In this document: in pieces, positions 8,674 to 17,408 of the stretch | How the letters are laid out: the number at the start of each line of letters is the position of its first letter | How positions within the stretch are numbered: position 1 is the stretch's first letter | NCBI GenBank assembly: GCA_944322745.1 | Contig: CALUPV010000002.1 | Location: 124,001-188,000 of the forward strand | Origin: Candidatus Gastranaerophilales bacterium | GTDB lineage: Bacteria; Cyanobacteriota; Vampirovibrionia; Gastranaerophilales; Gastranaerophilaceae | Reading direction: 5' to 3' | DNA length: 64,000 bases | Made by a program: the position numbers and the translations under genes | Notes under the pieces: model-generated | What the model was told of the DNA's origin: nothing | The model's database searches: none | The model's input: the letters and a program-made list of their open reading frames with translations, nothing else

Positions 8674-11040
8674 TTATATGAATAAATTAGAATTTGAATT
8701 ATTACTTTCGGCTATATATTTGGCTACACCTGCTATTTCAACATTGTCAATTAATTCTTCTTCTTTTATACCCATAACATCCATACTCATTTTGCAGGCA
8801 ATGAATTTAATTCCTTGATTTTGGGCTTGTTTTATCAGCTCATTTAAAGTCGAGATATTTTTATATTTCATAATTTTTTTCATGATAAATGTCCCAAGCC
8901 CACCCATATTCATTTTTGATAGAGTTAACTTTTCGGCTCCTTGTGGCATCATCAATCCAAATATTTTATCTATTATGGACTTTTTCGCATTTACATTACT
9001 TTTTCTTAGAATGTTTAAGCCCCAAAAGGTAAAGAATAAAGTTACATCTTTACCGCTTGCTTTTGCTCCGTTTGCAATAATGAAAGCAGCAAGTGCTTTA
9101 TCTAAATCATTTGAAAAAACAACAATTGTTTGTGCATTTTTTTTATTGTTTTGATTTATAACTGCTTTCCCCTTTTGTATTGTTGCTATCACTTTTTTAT
9201 CTTTATTTTCTAAGTTAAGCAGTGTATTATTTGTAGAATCACACCAAGCCTCTACATCAGAATAAAATCCTTTATCTGTAGATGTTATCTCAAGAATTTC
9301 TCCATTGTTTATTTTCGAAATATTATCAGAAAGTTTCATAATAGGACCTGGGCAAGACAAACCGCAAGCATCTATTTTTAAAATGTTTTCTGCTGATTTT
9401 GCACCGGCAAATAATAGTTCTTTTCTTACTACTTTAGCTTCTTTATCCTTTTGAATTTCTTTATAAAGCTTCATTCCTGCCATTAAAGAATATACATTAT
9501 TAAACCCGTTTTGTATTAGTATTCTTGATGCTAAATAACTTGTATAGCCGGAATCACATACTAAAATGACTTTTTTATCTTTTGGGACTTCTTCAAGTCT
9601 GTTTCTCAAAGAAGCCAGCGGGATATTTACTGCACCTTCTATTGTTTTAGTTCTGTAACTGTCTGGTATTCTTACATCTATAATATAAGAATTTTCAATA
9701 TCTTCATAATATGCCGGTTTTACCAGCCCCTTTAAAACATTATCAGCACACATTCCAAGTATATTGACAGAATCTTTAGCAGAAGAATACGGCGGTGCAT
9801 AGCATAATTCACTATCTAATAATTCTTGTATACCGCCGTTATTTCTCATTATAGAAGCAACAACATCAATTCTTTTTTCAACGCCATATTGTCCGACTGC
9901 CTGTACTCCAAGAATTTTGCCATCATTATTAAATAGTAATTTATATAATGTTGAAGTTGAATTAGGGTAATAACCGGCATGTGAATTGCCAAAGATTAAA
10001 ACTTTCCAATATGAAATTTGCATTCTTTTTAATAATTTTTCGTTATAACCAGAGCAAGCAACTGTATAATCAAATACTTTTAAAACAGAGGTGCCTTGAG
10101 ATTTCTTATAAGTTGATTTTATTCCGTAAATATTATCTGCAATAATTCTACCTTGCCTGTTAGCCGGTCCAGCCAAAGGAATTATGACATCATTATCATT
10201 AATAAAGCTTTTTATTTCAACACTGTCACCGCCAGCATAGATGTCAGAATCAGAAGTCTGCATGTATTCATTAACTTTTATACCTCTGTTGACTTCAAGA
10301 TTTGCATTCTTTGCAAGTGTAATTTCAGGTCTTACTCCAATAGACAATATAACAATATCATATGGGACTTTTTTCCCTGATTCTAATTCAATCTCATTTG
10401 CAGAAAAACTTTTTACCCCATCTGATAAAATTAATTCAATTCCGTTTGATCGCATTTCATTTTGAGCAAAACAAGCAATTTCATAATCAACCGGTGTAAG
10501 TATTTGTTCTGATAATTCAACTAATTTAGTTTCTATGCCAAGGTGTGCCAAATTTTCTGCCATTTCTACACCAATAAATCCGCCACCTACCACTATAGCT
10601 TTTTGTACATTATTTTTATGGATAAAATCCTTTATTTTATCCGCATCAGCTAATGATCTTAATGTAAATATATTTTGGTTGTTTATTCCTTCTATATTAG
10701 GTCTTATTGGACTTCCACCTTGAGCTAAAACTAATTTGTCATAATAATATTTTTCATTGTTTTTAGTTAAAACAAATTTATCTTTTCTGTTTATTTCTGT
10801 AACTTCTGTGTTTAATTTAACATCTATTTTAAACATATTTCTAAATTTCTCAGGGTTAGAAACAAGTATTTTTTCTCTGTCATTGATAACTTCGGAGCAA
10901 TAATAAGGTAAACCGCAATTTGCTATTGAAACTTCATTTGTTCTTTCTAATATTGTTATTTCACAATTTTCATCTAATCTTCTTAATCTTGTTGCACAGC
11001 TTGCACCGCAAGCCCCGCCGCCTATTATTATTACTCTCAT
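8674..11040 (-). CDS. CoA-disulfide reductase-like flavoprotein fused to rhodanese, TusA and DsrE domains
   Basis: Counting from the preferred ATG at 11040 the protein has 788 residues. An N-terminal FAD/NAD oxidoreductase (about 1-445) opens with IIIGGGACGASC and carries the CoA-disulfide-reductase active cysteine, Cys42 in ANCGLPYYC. A rhodanese domain follows with Cys495 in VCDSGYTS. Then a TusA/SirA domain has the CPxP motif at Cys563 (SCPGP). Last is a DsrE-type domain with Cys749 in ACKMSMDVMG. All four domains handle thiols or persulfides, so the chain probably passes sulfane sulfur between tethered sites while the flavoprotein reduces per- or disulfides with NAD(P)H. An upstream TTG at 11133 would add 31 residues, but the ATG at 11040 has AAAGG 5 bases before it and lies downstream of the promoter. 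It is divergent from an ArsR-family regulator. Confidence 0.92.
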   Translation of the reverse strand: MRVIIIGGGACGASCATRLRRLDENCEITILERTNEVSIANCGLPYYCSEVINDREKILVSNPEKFRNMFKIDVKLNTEVTEINRKDKFVLTKNNEKYYYDKLVLAQGGSPIRPNIEGINNQNIFTLRSLADADKIKDFIHKNNVQKAIVVGGGFIGVEMAENLAHLGIETKLVELSEQILTPVDYEIACFAQNEMRSNGIELILSDGVKSFSANEIELESGKKVPYDIVILSIGVRPEITLAKNANLEVNRGIKVNEYMQTSDSDIYAGGDSVEIKSFINDNDVIIPLAGPANRQGRIIADNIYGIKSTYKKSQGTSVLKVFDYTVACSGYNEKLLKRMQISYWKVLIFGNSHAGYYPNSTSTLYKLLFNNDGKILGVQAVGQYGVEKRIDVVASIMRNNGGIQELLDSELCYAPPYSSAKDSVNILGMCADNVLKGLVKPAYYEDIENSYIIDVRIPDSYRTKTIEGAVNIPLASLRNRLEEVPKDKKVILVCDSGYTSYLASRILIQNGFNNVYSLMAGMKLYKEIQKDKEAKVVRKELLFAGAKSAENILKIDACGLSCPGPIMKLSDNISKINNGEILEITSTDKGFYSDVEAWCDSTNNTLLNLENKDKKVIATIQKGKAVINQNNKKNAQTIVVFSNDLDKALAAFIIANGAKASGKDVTLFFTFWGLNILRKSNVNAKKSIIDKIFGLMMPQGAEKLTLSKMNMGGLGTFIMKKIMKYKNISTLNELIKQAQNQGIKFIACKMSMDVMGIKEEELIDNVEIAGVAKYIAESNNSNSNLFI

Positions 11041-11061
11041 TTTTACCTTTGCAATTTTAGT

Positions 11062-11112
11062 ATATTCGCATATTAGTATATTCATATTATCAAAAATTTT
11101 TAACTTGGTCAA
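11062..11112 (-). promoter_or_regulatory. Promoter and operator-like sites of the sulfur reductase gene
   Basis: On the minus strand a -35 TTGACC (11107-11112) and a -10 TAATAT (11084-11089) are separated by 17 bases. An ATATTCATAT site (11078-11087) overlaps the -10, and an ATATTCGCATAT site (11062-11073) lies just downstream of the expected transcription start. Both resemble the palindrome in the divergent regulator promoter, so binding by the same repressor is likely. Confidence 0.75.
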
Positions 11113-11126
11113 TACAATATATTGGT

Positions 11127-11155
11127 TTGACAATATTCGAATATTGTAATATTCT
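11127..11155 (+). promoter_or_regulatory. Promoter of the ArsR-family gene with 18-bp palindromic operator in its spacer
   Basis: A -35 TTGACA (11127-11132) and a -10 TATTCT (11150-11155) are separated by 17 bases. A perfect 18-bp palindrome, ACAATATTCGAATATTGT (11130-11147), covers the end of the -35 and nearly the whole spacer. A repressor bound there would exclude RNA polymerase. The start codon lies only 6 bases after the -10, so the transcript should begin at or next to the ATG. Confidence 0.82.
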
Positions 11156-11161
11156 GATAAT

Positions 11162-11446
11162 ATGAAAACCGATGAAAATATTGATATAGAAGAATATACA
11201 GAAATTTTTAAAGCATTGGCACATCCAACAAGACTTACAATTGCCTATAATTTGATGAAAAAAACAGAGTGCAATGTGAATAGGATGAGCGAATGCTTAG
11301 GTATTCCTCAACCAACAGTTTCACAGCATTTATCTATTTTAAAAAGTGCGAAAGTTCTGGTGAGCCATCGCAACGGTAATCAAATTTGTTATAAAGTAGA
11401 GAATCCAAAGGTTATAAAAATCTTGAAACAGCTTTCAAAAGATTAA
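11162..11446 (+). CDS. ArsR/SmtB-family winged-helix repressor, probably sulfur-responsive
   Basis: A 94-residue regulator with the ArsR fold: FKALAHPTRLTIAYNL, then the recognition region IPQPTVSQHLSILKSAKVL and the beta wing HRNGNQICYKV. Cysteines are at 37, 45 and 76. The metal-binding ELCVCDL motif of ArsR itself is absent. Its divergent neighbour carries persulfide-handling domains, and some ArsR members (SqrR, BigR) sense persulfides through cysteine pairs. I therefore infer that it represses the reductase and itself and is released by reactive sulfur. The cysteines do not sit at exactly the positions known in SqrR/BigR, so the signal is unproven. No ribosome binding site can be part of the transcript if the -10 assignment is right. 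Confidence 0.88.
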   Translation: MKTDENIDIEEYTEIFKALAHPTRLTIAYNLMKKTECNVNRMSECLGIPQPTVSQHLSILKSAKVLVSHRNGNQICYKVENPKVIKILKQLSKD

Positions 11447-11642
11447 AATTATAGGTTCTGAAGATTGTTTATTTATTATGGATAATTTAAAAAAAATCTT
11501 TATAGATTGCTCCATAAAGGTTATATTTGTTGGAAGTATTACATTATTCTATAAATAATGTTTAATATAATTTTTCTCTTTGTTGTATAAATATTACAAT
11601 TTTTATTATCCAGTTGTCTATTAGCCATGTGGCTATAGTTAA

Positions 11643-11680
11643 AAAAAGATTTTCTATTTATTTAAATAGAAAATCTTTTT
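11643..11680. terminator. Strong bidirectional terminator
   Basis: A perfect 17-bp stem (arms begin AAAAAGATTTTC and end GAAAATCTTTTT) with a 4-base ATTT loop lies between the converging arsR and lemA genes. The rest of the 245-base gap has a short hairpin (ACATTATT/AATAATGT at 11541-11561) and a TAGCCA-TG-TGGCTA palindrome near 11620-11633. A 26-codon frame at 11478-11558 lacks a ribosome binding site and is not called. Confidence 0.9.
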
Positions 11681-11691
11681 AGATATATGTT

Positions 11692-12240
11692 TTAAAAAGA
11701 AACTTTTACATTTTCTCTTTGCTTATCATCAATTTCAAATAAATTTTCTGCTTTAAAACCAAATATAGCTGCAACAATATTTGTTGGAAATAATTGTATA
11801 AAAGTATTAAATTCTCTGACAGTTCCGTTATAATATTTTCTTGAATTTGCAATATCTTCTTCAATCATAGAAAGTTCTTGCATTAAGTTTGAAAAATTTT
11901 GATTTGCTTTTAAATCAGGATAATTTTCTGCAACGGCAATAAGTTTTGCTAAACCGAATCCGAGTTCGGAATTAATATTCATTTTTTCATCGTTTGACAT
12001 ATTTGAATAATTTTTATTTCTAAGCTCTGTTATCTTTTTTAAAACATCTTGTTCATGGCTAACGTAACCTTTTACTGCTTCTACCAAATTAGGAATTAAA
12101 TCCCAACGTTTTTTTAAATATACATCCATTGTTGAGAATGCTTCTTTGATATAGTTACGCAGAGTTATTCCTTTGTTATATGTACCTATTAAATAGAAAA
12201 TCAAAAGAATAATAATTGCTACAAAAATAATTACAGACAT
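11692..12240 (-). CDS. lemA: LemA family membrane protein
   Basis: A protein of about 182 residues with one N-terminal membrane helix. The LemA body follows: YNKGITLRNYIKEAFSTMDVYLKKRWDLIPNLVE in pieces typical of the family, then AENYPDLKANQNF and a YYNGTVREFNT segment. LemA proteins are anchored with a helical-bundle domain outside or at the membrane; their function is poorly defined. The frame extends 4 codons upstream to a TTG, but those bases are the ribosome binding site GGAGGT, so ATG at 12240 is the start. RuvB lies upstream on the same strand, 52 bases away. Confidence 0.92.
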   Translation of the reverse strand: MSVIIFVAIIILLIFYLIGTYNKGITLRNYIKEAFSTMDVYLKKRWDLIPNLVEAVKGYVSHEQDVLKKITELRNKNYSNMSNDEKMNINSELGFGLAKLIAVAENYPDLKANQNFSNLMQELSMIEEDIANSRKYYNGTVREFNTFIQLFPTNIVAAIFGFKAENLFEIDDKQRENVKVSF

Positions 12241-12292
12241 TTCTACCTCCAATAAAATTTAATTTTAATAATTATAGCATTTTTATAGATAA

Positions 12293-13351
12293 TTAAAATA
12301 GAGACTTTTGAATATCTATATTTTTTAAATTAAAACACTTGCAAGCAAAAGAAGTTAATTTTCTTCCTCTTGGAGTTCTTTGAAGAAATCCTTTTTGAAC
12401 TAAATATGGTTCATAAACATCTTCAATTGTTTTTGTATCTTCGCCTAATGCTGTAGCAAGAGTTTCTATACCAACGGGACCACCATCATATTTTTCTGCA
12501 ATTATATTTAATAAGGCTCTATCTGTATTATCAAGACCGAATTTATCTATTTGAAGTATGTCAAGTGCTTCATTTGAAGTCTTTTCATCTATTATTCCGT
12601 TTGATTTAACAATAGCAAAATCTCTAACCCTCTTTACAAGTCTGTTTGCAATTCTTGGTGTGCCTCTTGAACGTTTTGCAATAGCGATAGCACCATTTTC
12701 TTCAATATCAATATTTAGAATTTCAGCTGTCCTTTTGATTACTTTTGTAAGTTCTTCATCTGTATAAAATTCCAGTCTGTGTATTATTCCAAAACGGTCA
12801 CGTAATGGGCTTGATAAAGAACCGGCTTTTGTAGTTGCACCGATTAGTGTGAATTTAGGTATGGGAATTCTTACCGATTTAAGAGTTTGAGATTTCCCTG
12901 TTGTCATATCAAGATAAAAATCCTCCATAGCCGGATATAGGATTTCTTCAGAGATCTTATTTAATCTGTGTATTTCATCTATGAAAAGAATATCGCCGGC
13001 CTTTAGTGACATTAAAATACCAATAATATCTCTAGGTCTTTCTAAAGCCGGTGCAGATGTTATTTTTATATTTGTATTCATTTCATTTGCAATTACAGAA
13101 GCAAGGGTTGTTTTTCCTAATCCCGGAGGACCATAAAATAATATATGATCAAGTGGTAATTCTCTTTTTTTTGCCGCTTCTATTGAAATTTTTAGAGTGG
13201 ATTTTAAAGAACTCTGCCCTATATAGTCATTAAAAACTTTTGGTCTGATATTTGTTTCAAAAGACATATCATAAGAAATTTCTTCAGAAACAGTATTGTC
13301 ATTTCTTTTCTTTGTATGATTTAAATTTTCATCATCTGATATAATTGCCAA
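12293..13351 (-). CDS. ruvB: Holliday junction branch migration helicase RuvB
   Basis: The 352-residue protein has the AAA+ core of Ruv[14 protein letters not shown], Walker [10 protein letters not shown], Walker [12 protein letters not shown], a sensor [20 protein letters not shown] and an arginine-finger region. The C-terminal winged helix ends in [10 protein letters not shown], which binds DNA. RuvB hexamers drive branch migration with RuvA and RuvC, neither of which is in this window. The N-terminal 28 residues before [11 protein letters not shown] are longer and polar, as in many bacteria. It stands upstream of lemA on the minus strand and is divergent from gatA. Confidence 0.97.
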   Translation of the reverse strand: MAIISDDENLNHTKKRNDNTVSEEISYDMSFETNIRPKVFNDYIGQSSLKSTLKISIEAAKKRELPLDHILFYGPPGLGKTTLASVIANEMNTNIKITSAPALERPRDIIGILMSLKAGDILFIDEIHRLNKISEEILYPAMEDFYLDMTTGKSQTLKSVRIPIPKFTLIGATTKAGSLSSPLRDRFGIIHRLEFYTDEELTKVIKRTAEILNIDIEENGAIAIAKRSRGTPRIANRLVKRVRDFAIVKSNGIIDEKTSNEALDILQIDKFGLDNTDRALLNIIAEKYDGGPVGIETLATALGEDTKTIEDVYEPYLVQKGFLQRTPRGRKLTSFACKCFNLKNIDIQKSLF

Positions 13352-13410
13352 AGTAGTTTTCCTTTTTTAATAATCTATATAATAACATTATAAAAAGAAA
13401 AGGTAAAAAG

Positions 13411-13439
13411 TTACTTTTTAATAATCTTTAATTTATAAT
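13411..13439 (+). promoter_or_regulatory. Probable sigma-70-type promoter of gatA
   Basis: TTACTT at 13411-13416 and TATAAT at 13434-13439 are spaced 17 bases apart, 30 bases before the TTG start of gatA. The region is AT-rich, so this is a moderate call. Confidence 0.5.
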
Positions 13440-13469
13440 ATTATCAAAAGAGCATGAGAGGTATTAAAA

Positions 13470-14948
13470 TTGAATATTAGAGAATTGATTACAAAATCTT
13501 CCGCAGAACAAAGAAAAGCATTATTAAATAAAGAAGTCAGTGCTGTTGAGTTAACTGAAGCAACATATAAACAAGTAGAAGAAATCGATAATAAAATAGG
13601 GGCATATAATTCTCTAACAAAAGATTTTGCAATCCAAACGGCAGAACAAGTTGATGAAAAAATCAGAAATGGAGAGGAAATAGCTCCATTAGCAGGCATA
13701 CCGCTCGCTCTAAAAGATAATATTAATTTAAAATCATATCCAACTACGGCATCAAGTAAAATTTTGTCAAATTTTATATCGCCGTATGATGCAACAGTTA
13801 CAAAAAAGTTGAAAGCTAATTTAATTCCAATAATTGGAAAAGCAAATATGGATGAGTTTGCTATGGGGTCAAGTAACGAAAATTCTGCAACTAAGATTGT
13901 AAGAAATCCTTGGAATTTGAATAAAGTACCCGGAGGAAGTTCAGGCGGTAGTGCGGCAGCTGTGGCTGCCGGAGAAGCAACTGTAGCATTGGGGTCTGAT
14001 ACAGGTGGCAGTATAAGACTTCCCGGAAGTTATTGTGGATTAGTTGGGTTAAAACCTACTTACGGAAGAGTTTCAAGATATGGTTTAATTGCTTTTGCAT
14101 CGTCTTTGGATCAAATAGGACCAATAACAAGAACAGTAGAAGATGCAGCTTTATTATTGAATGTAATTTCTGGTCATGATGAAAAGGATTCTACTTCTTT
14201 AAATCAACCGGTTCCTGACTTTACTAAGGATTTAAGAAAAGATTTAAAAGGTATTAAAATAGGTTACATAAAAGAATTATGTTCAGATGGATTAGCTTCA
14301 GATGTTGCCGCTGCCGTACAAAAATCGATTGAAATATATAAATCAATGGGGGCAGAGATAATTGAAATTTCGCTTCCTTTAATAAAATATTCTATTGCAG
14401 TATATTATATAATTGCGACTGCTGAAGCAAGCTCCAATTTAGCTCGTTTTGACGGTGTTAAGTATGGATACAGAGCAAAAGATGTTGATACATTATATGA
14501 TATGTATGTAAAGACAAGAGCGCAAGGATTTGGAGACGAAGTAAAAAGAAGAATAATGCTCGGAACATATGCATTGAGCTCAGGTTATTATGATGCATAC
14601 TATAAAAAAGCCCAGCAGTTAAGAAGACTTGTAAAGAATGACTTTGATAATGCATTTAACAAAGTAGATGTACTTTTATCACCAACATGTCCTCATACAG
14701 CATTTGATATTGGTTCAAAAGTTGAAGATCCGTTAAGTATGTACTTGACAGATATAGCTACTATTACAGCTAATTTGGCAGGAATTCCGGCGATGAATGT
14801 GCCTGTTGGACTTGATAAATCCGGAATGCCAATCGGGTTACAACTTCAGGCAAATTGTTTAGAAGAAACAAAATTGTTAAATGTTGCCTTTAAACTGGAA
14901 GAAGCTGTACAATTTAATTATAGTATTCCTTCAATGACGTTGGTATAA
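13470..14948 (+). CDS. gatA: Glutamyl-tRNA(Gln)/aspartyl-tRNA(Asn) amidotransferase subunit A
   Basis: The 492-residue protein is the amidase-signature subunit of GatCAB, which hydrolyses glutamine and amidates misacylated tRNA. The catalytic Lys lies in PLALKDNI. The Gly/Ser-rich signature GGSSGGSAAAVAAG and the TGGSIRLPGSYCG segment hold the cis-Ser and nucleophilic Ser. It starts at TTG (MNIRELITKS) with GAGAGG 8 bases upstream. gatB and gatC are not in the window. Its stop overlaps the ATG of the TPR/NHL gene by one base, suggesting translational coupling to an apparently unrelated exported protein. Confidence 0.97.
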   Translation: MNIRELITKSSAEQRKALLNKEVSAVELTEATYKQVEEIDNKIGAYNSLTKDFAIQTAEQVDEKIRNGEEIAPLAGIPLALKDNINLKSYPTTASSKILSNFISPYDATVTKKLKANLIPIIGKANMDEFAMGSSNENSATKIVRNPWNLNKVPGGSSGGSAAAVAAGEATVALGSDTGGSIRLPGSYCGLVGLKPTYGRVSRYGLIAFASSLDQIGPITRTVEDAALLLNVISGHDEKDSTSLNQPVPDFTKDLRKDLKGIKIGYIKELCSDGLASDVAAAVQKSIEIYKSMGAEIIEISLPLIKYSIAVYYIIATAEASSNLARFDGVKYGYRAKDVDTLYDMYVKTRAQGFGDEVKRRIMLGTYALSSGYYDAYYKKAQQLRRLVKNDFDNAFNKVDVLLSPTCPHTAFDIGSKVEDPLSMYLTDIATITANLAGIPAMNVPVGLDKSGMPIGLQLQANCLEETKLLNVAFKLEEAVQFNYSIPSMTLV

Positions 14949-15832
14949 TGAAAAAGAAAAAAATTTTTTTAGTAGTAATATTGGTGATGTTAATGACTAT
15001 CAGTAGTAGTTTATTAGCATTTGCTGATAGTGAAGAAATTTCGGAAGAAGATATGCAAAATGCGATATCTGCCTATAAACATGGCGTTGATTTGGTTAGA
15101 ACTAAAGCTTATGACAGTGCAATTGCTTCTTTCAAAAAGGCATTAGAATATTATCCGCAAATGACCGATGCTTATTATAATATTGCATCAATATATGTTA
15201 CGCAAAAAAAATACGATGAAGCTTATAATACTTATGTAAAAATTATTGCATTAAATCCATATGATTATGATTCAATTCTGCAAGCTGCAAAAATTTCTTA
15301 TAACCGTAAAAACTATTCTTTAGCAATGAAATATTTGAAGTATATTCCTGATGATTATGAATATTATGGTACGGTTCAACAATTATATGATGATTCAATG
15401 GAACAATTTAATAATCAAAGAAACACAATAGAACGTTCAAAAGTAACTACAGCAAATAATAACAAAAGAGTTTTAATAGATAAGTTTGATTCACCTGCAG
15501 GAATGGCTGTTGACTCTGAAGGGAATATGTTTGTGGCCTGTTATTCTGATAATGCTATAGTAAAAGTTGATAAGAATAAAAATAAAACTGATTTTGTAAA
15601 AGATTATTTACTTGATGGTCCTGTGGGACTTGCAATAGATACATACGATAATATATATGTTGCAAATTTTGAGGCAAACAACATTTTAAAAATTACAAAA
15701 GGAGGTAACGTCAGTGTATTTATGGAAAATGTTGCAAAGCCATATTTTTTATATATAAAAGATGATATTCTTTATATTTCAGAGCAGGGAAATGATGTAG
15801 TTCTAAAGTATAATCTTTCCTTAAGAAGGTAG
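14948..15832 (+). CDS. Exported TPR protein with C-terminal NHL-type beta-propeller repeats
   Basis: The 294-residue protein has a Sec signal peptide (KKKK, hydrophobic core, LLAFA cleavage region near residue 26). Three tetratricopeptide repeats span about residues 36-140, with AYYNIASIYVTQKKYDEAYNTY as the clearest copy split across helices. After a polar linker come NHL/SMP-30-like repeats (FDSPAGMAVDSEGNMFVACY, DGPVGLAIDTYDNIYVANF). Only three propeller blades are visible, too few for a full propeller, so it may dimerise or be shortened. The end reaches 12 bases into the convergent gene. Function unknown; a scaffold outside the cytoplasmic membrane is plausible. Confidence 0.8.
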   Translation: MKKKKIFLVVILVMLMTISSSLLAFADSEEISEEDMQNAISAYKHGVDLVRTKAYDSAIASFKKALEYYPQMTDAYYNIASIYVTQKKYDEAYNTYVKIIALNPYDYDSILQAAKISYNRKNYSLAMKYLKYIPDDYEYYGTVQQLYDDSMEQFNNQRNTIERSKVTTANNNKRVLIDKFDSPAGMAVDSEGNMFVACYSDNAIVKVDKNKNKTDFVKDYLLDGPVGLAIDTYDNIYVANFEANNILKITKGGNVSVFMENVAKPYFLYIKDDILYISEQGNDVVLKYNLSLRR

Positions 15833-17314
15833 CTTAATATTTCTGTTGGCAAAGCTTCCGCCGACTTCGTAAAGTTTTGTATTTTTTCTTATATATTCAT
15901 TAAACAAGTTGATTTTATGGCGATTTTTATATTTATCAAGTAAATTTCCGCTTCGTGTTGACAAATTCGAGTCTATATCATAACTCGGAGCGACAGACTC
16001 AAATGCTATAAGCATATCATTTGACCTACTACGTAAATTTTCTATAAATTTTACAACTTTATCAAATGTATCAGGATCTTTAGCTTCATAGTAGTGAGAA
16101 AAATAATAAGGTGATGCGAGTGCGAGAATTGGTTTTTGAGGTTCTCTGCTCAAACATTCAATCATATCATCATATAAATTTTCAGCTTCCGAAACAACTT
16201 TGCCTGATTCATCATCATAATGAGTTGAATATCTGCTGAATACTTCTTTTATACTTTTATTTACTTCTTCATCTTTTATAATTTCAGATCCCAACGCCGA
16301 ATAACCTCGTTGATTAGAACCTAAGAAAACTTGGTCAAGTTCATTTAGTATTTCTTCTGCTTCAGATAAAATTTCATCAGGAACCATTGAAATACCTTTA
16401 ATAGCTGTATCCCCCTTTGTCTCTGCATATTCTCTTGCTCGCCAGTAAAGGTTTGACACGCAAAAACCTTTTTTGTATTTTATTCTGTTCTGTTGAGCAA
16501 ATTCAAGTACGCTATATGCAAATTCAGGATATAACTGATTAACCTGTTTTATAAAATTGATAGTCATATTTTTTCTTTTTTGCACGGTTGTTTCTACAAA
16601 GTCCGTTACGTTCTTTGAAAATGGATTGATTCCATAAATAAGCATATCACTGTTTTCATAACCCAAGTTTGAATTAGGGGCTTCATGTGCAAAAGACATT
16701 TTAATTCCCGGTACAAATTTAACGTGTTTGAATTTGTCAGGGTTTGATCCTATTATCCTTAATGCGTGTTGTAGCCCTTCAATGGAATCTCTGTCTGTAA
16801 GAGCAAAAATAAAATCTTTACCATTCTTTTCATAATATCTATTTGCATATTGAGCAACATTATCTAAAATATCAAAAATATTCTCATTTCCGCTTGAAAA
16901 GCTTGTTTGGTAGTCTAAATCAATGCAGTATACGCCGTTGTTTTGGTTCTCATCTGTTGCTAAGAAATTTTCTTGTGTTAAGTAAGGTAGAATTTCTCTA
17001 AGCTCATCAGGCGGCATAATACATTTAAAATTTTGTGCAGGAATATTGCAATCCATGACATTTTTTATTCCCGAAGAAATTTCTGCTGCAAATTCGCTGG
17101 GAATATCATTTAAAGAAAATTTGGATTCCGGAAATTCAGATTTTCTGCTAAAAAGTCTTGAAAAAAGACCTGTAAAAGAAATTTGTTTAGCATCTTTTTT
17201 TACAGAGTTTGTGAAAATATCAGAATTATCATCATTTTTTATTACTGATGTTTTTTTTAAATTATTTATTGTGTAATTATTTTTAGGAAATGTTTGAGAA
17301 ACTCTGATGTCCAT
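15821..17314 (-). CDS. Degenerate PHP-domain-like protein with N-terminal FTG motif
   Basis: I do not find a named family for this 497-residue protein, but its central region follows the PHP phosphoesterase layout. IDLDYQTSFSSG (131-142) stands where DLHxHTxFSDG is expected, ALTDRDSIEG (171-180) where AITDHDTxEG is expected, and VPGIK (201-205) where PGIE is expected. In each place the metal ligands are changed: His to Asp134, His to Gln136, His to Arg175 and Glu to Lys205. A later LASPYYFSHYY resembles an AHP motif without its His. It therefore looks like a catalytically dead PHP fold. Residues 1-60 are polar and contain ISFTG (45-49), the short motif also seen in the divergently transcribed GH13-like protein. 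No signal peptide. The small gene at 17409-17687 lies upstream. Confidence 0.65.
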   Translation of the reverse strand: MDIRVSQTFPKNNYTINNLKKTSVIKNDDNSDIFTNSVKKDAKQISFTGLFSRLFSRKSEFPESKFSLNDIPSEFAAEISSGIKNVMDCNIPAQNFKCIMPPDELREILPYLTQENFLATDENQNNGVYCIDLDYQTSFSSGNENIFDILDNVAQYANRYYEKNGKDFIFALTDRDSIEGLQHALRIIGSNPDKFKHVKFVPGIKMSFAHEAPNSNLGYENSDMLIYGINPFSKNVTDFVETTVQKRKNMTINFIKQVNQLYPEFAYSVLEFAQQNRIKYKKGFCVSNLYWRAREYAETKGDTAIKGISMVPDEILSEAEEILNELDQVFLGSNQRGYSALGSEIIKDEEVNKSIKEVFSRYSTHYDDESGKVVSEAENLYDDMIECLSREPQKPILALASPYYFSHYYEAKDPDTFDKVVKFIENLRSRSNDMLIAFESVAPSYDIDSNLSTRSGNLLDKYKNRHKINLFNEYIRKNTKLYEVGGSFANRNIKLPS

Positions 17315-17408
17315 TTTTGCTCCGATTGTGATGTGGATTTATGTTGGAGAATAAATTGTATAAAATTAAAACTTGTTATTAAATTCTAATTTTCAATTTT
17401 TTGTTAAT

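Noticed and set aside
11478-11558. 26-residue hydrophobic peptide frame after arsR
   Set aside because: No ribosome binding site or promoter, and it overlaps a small hairpin.
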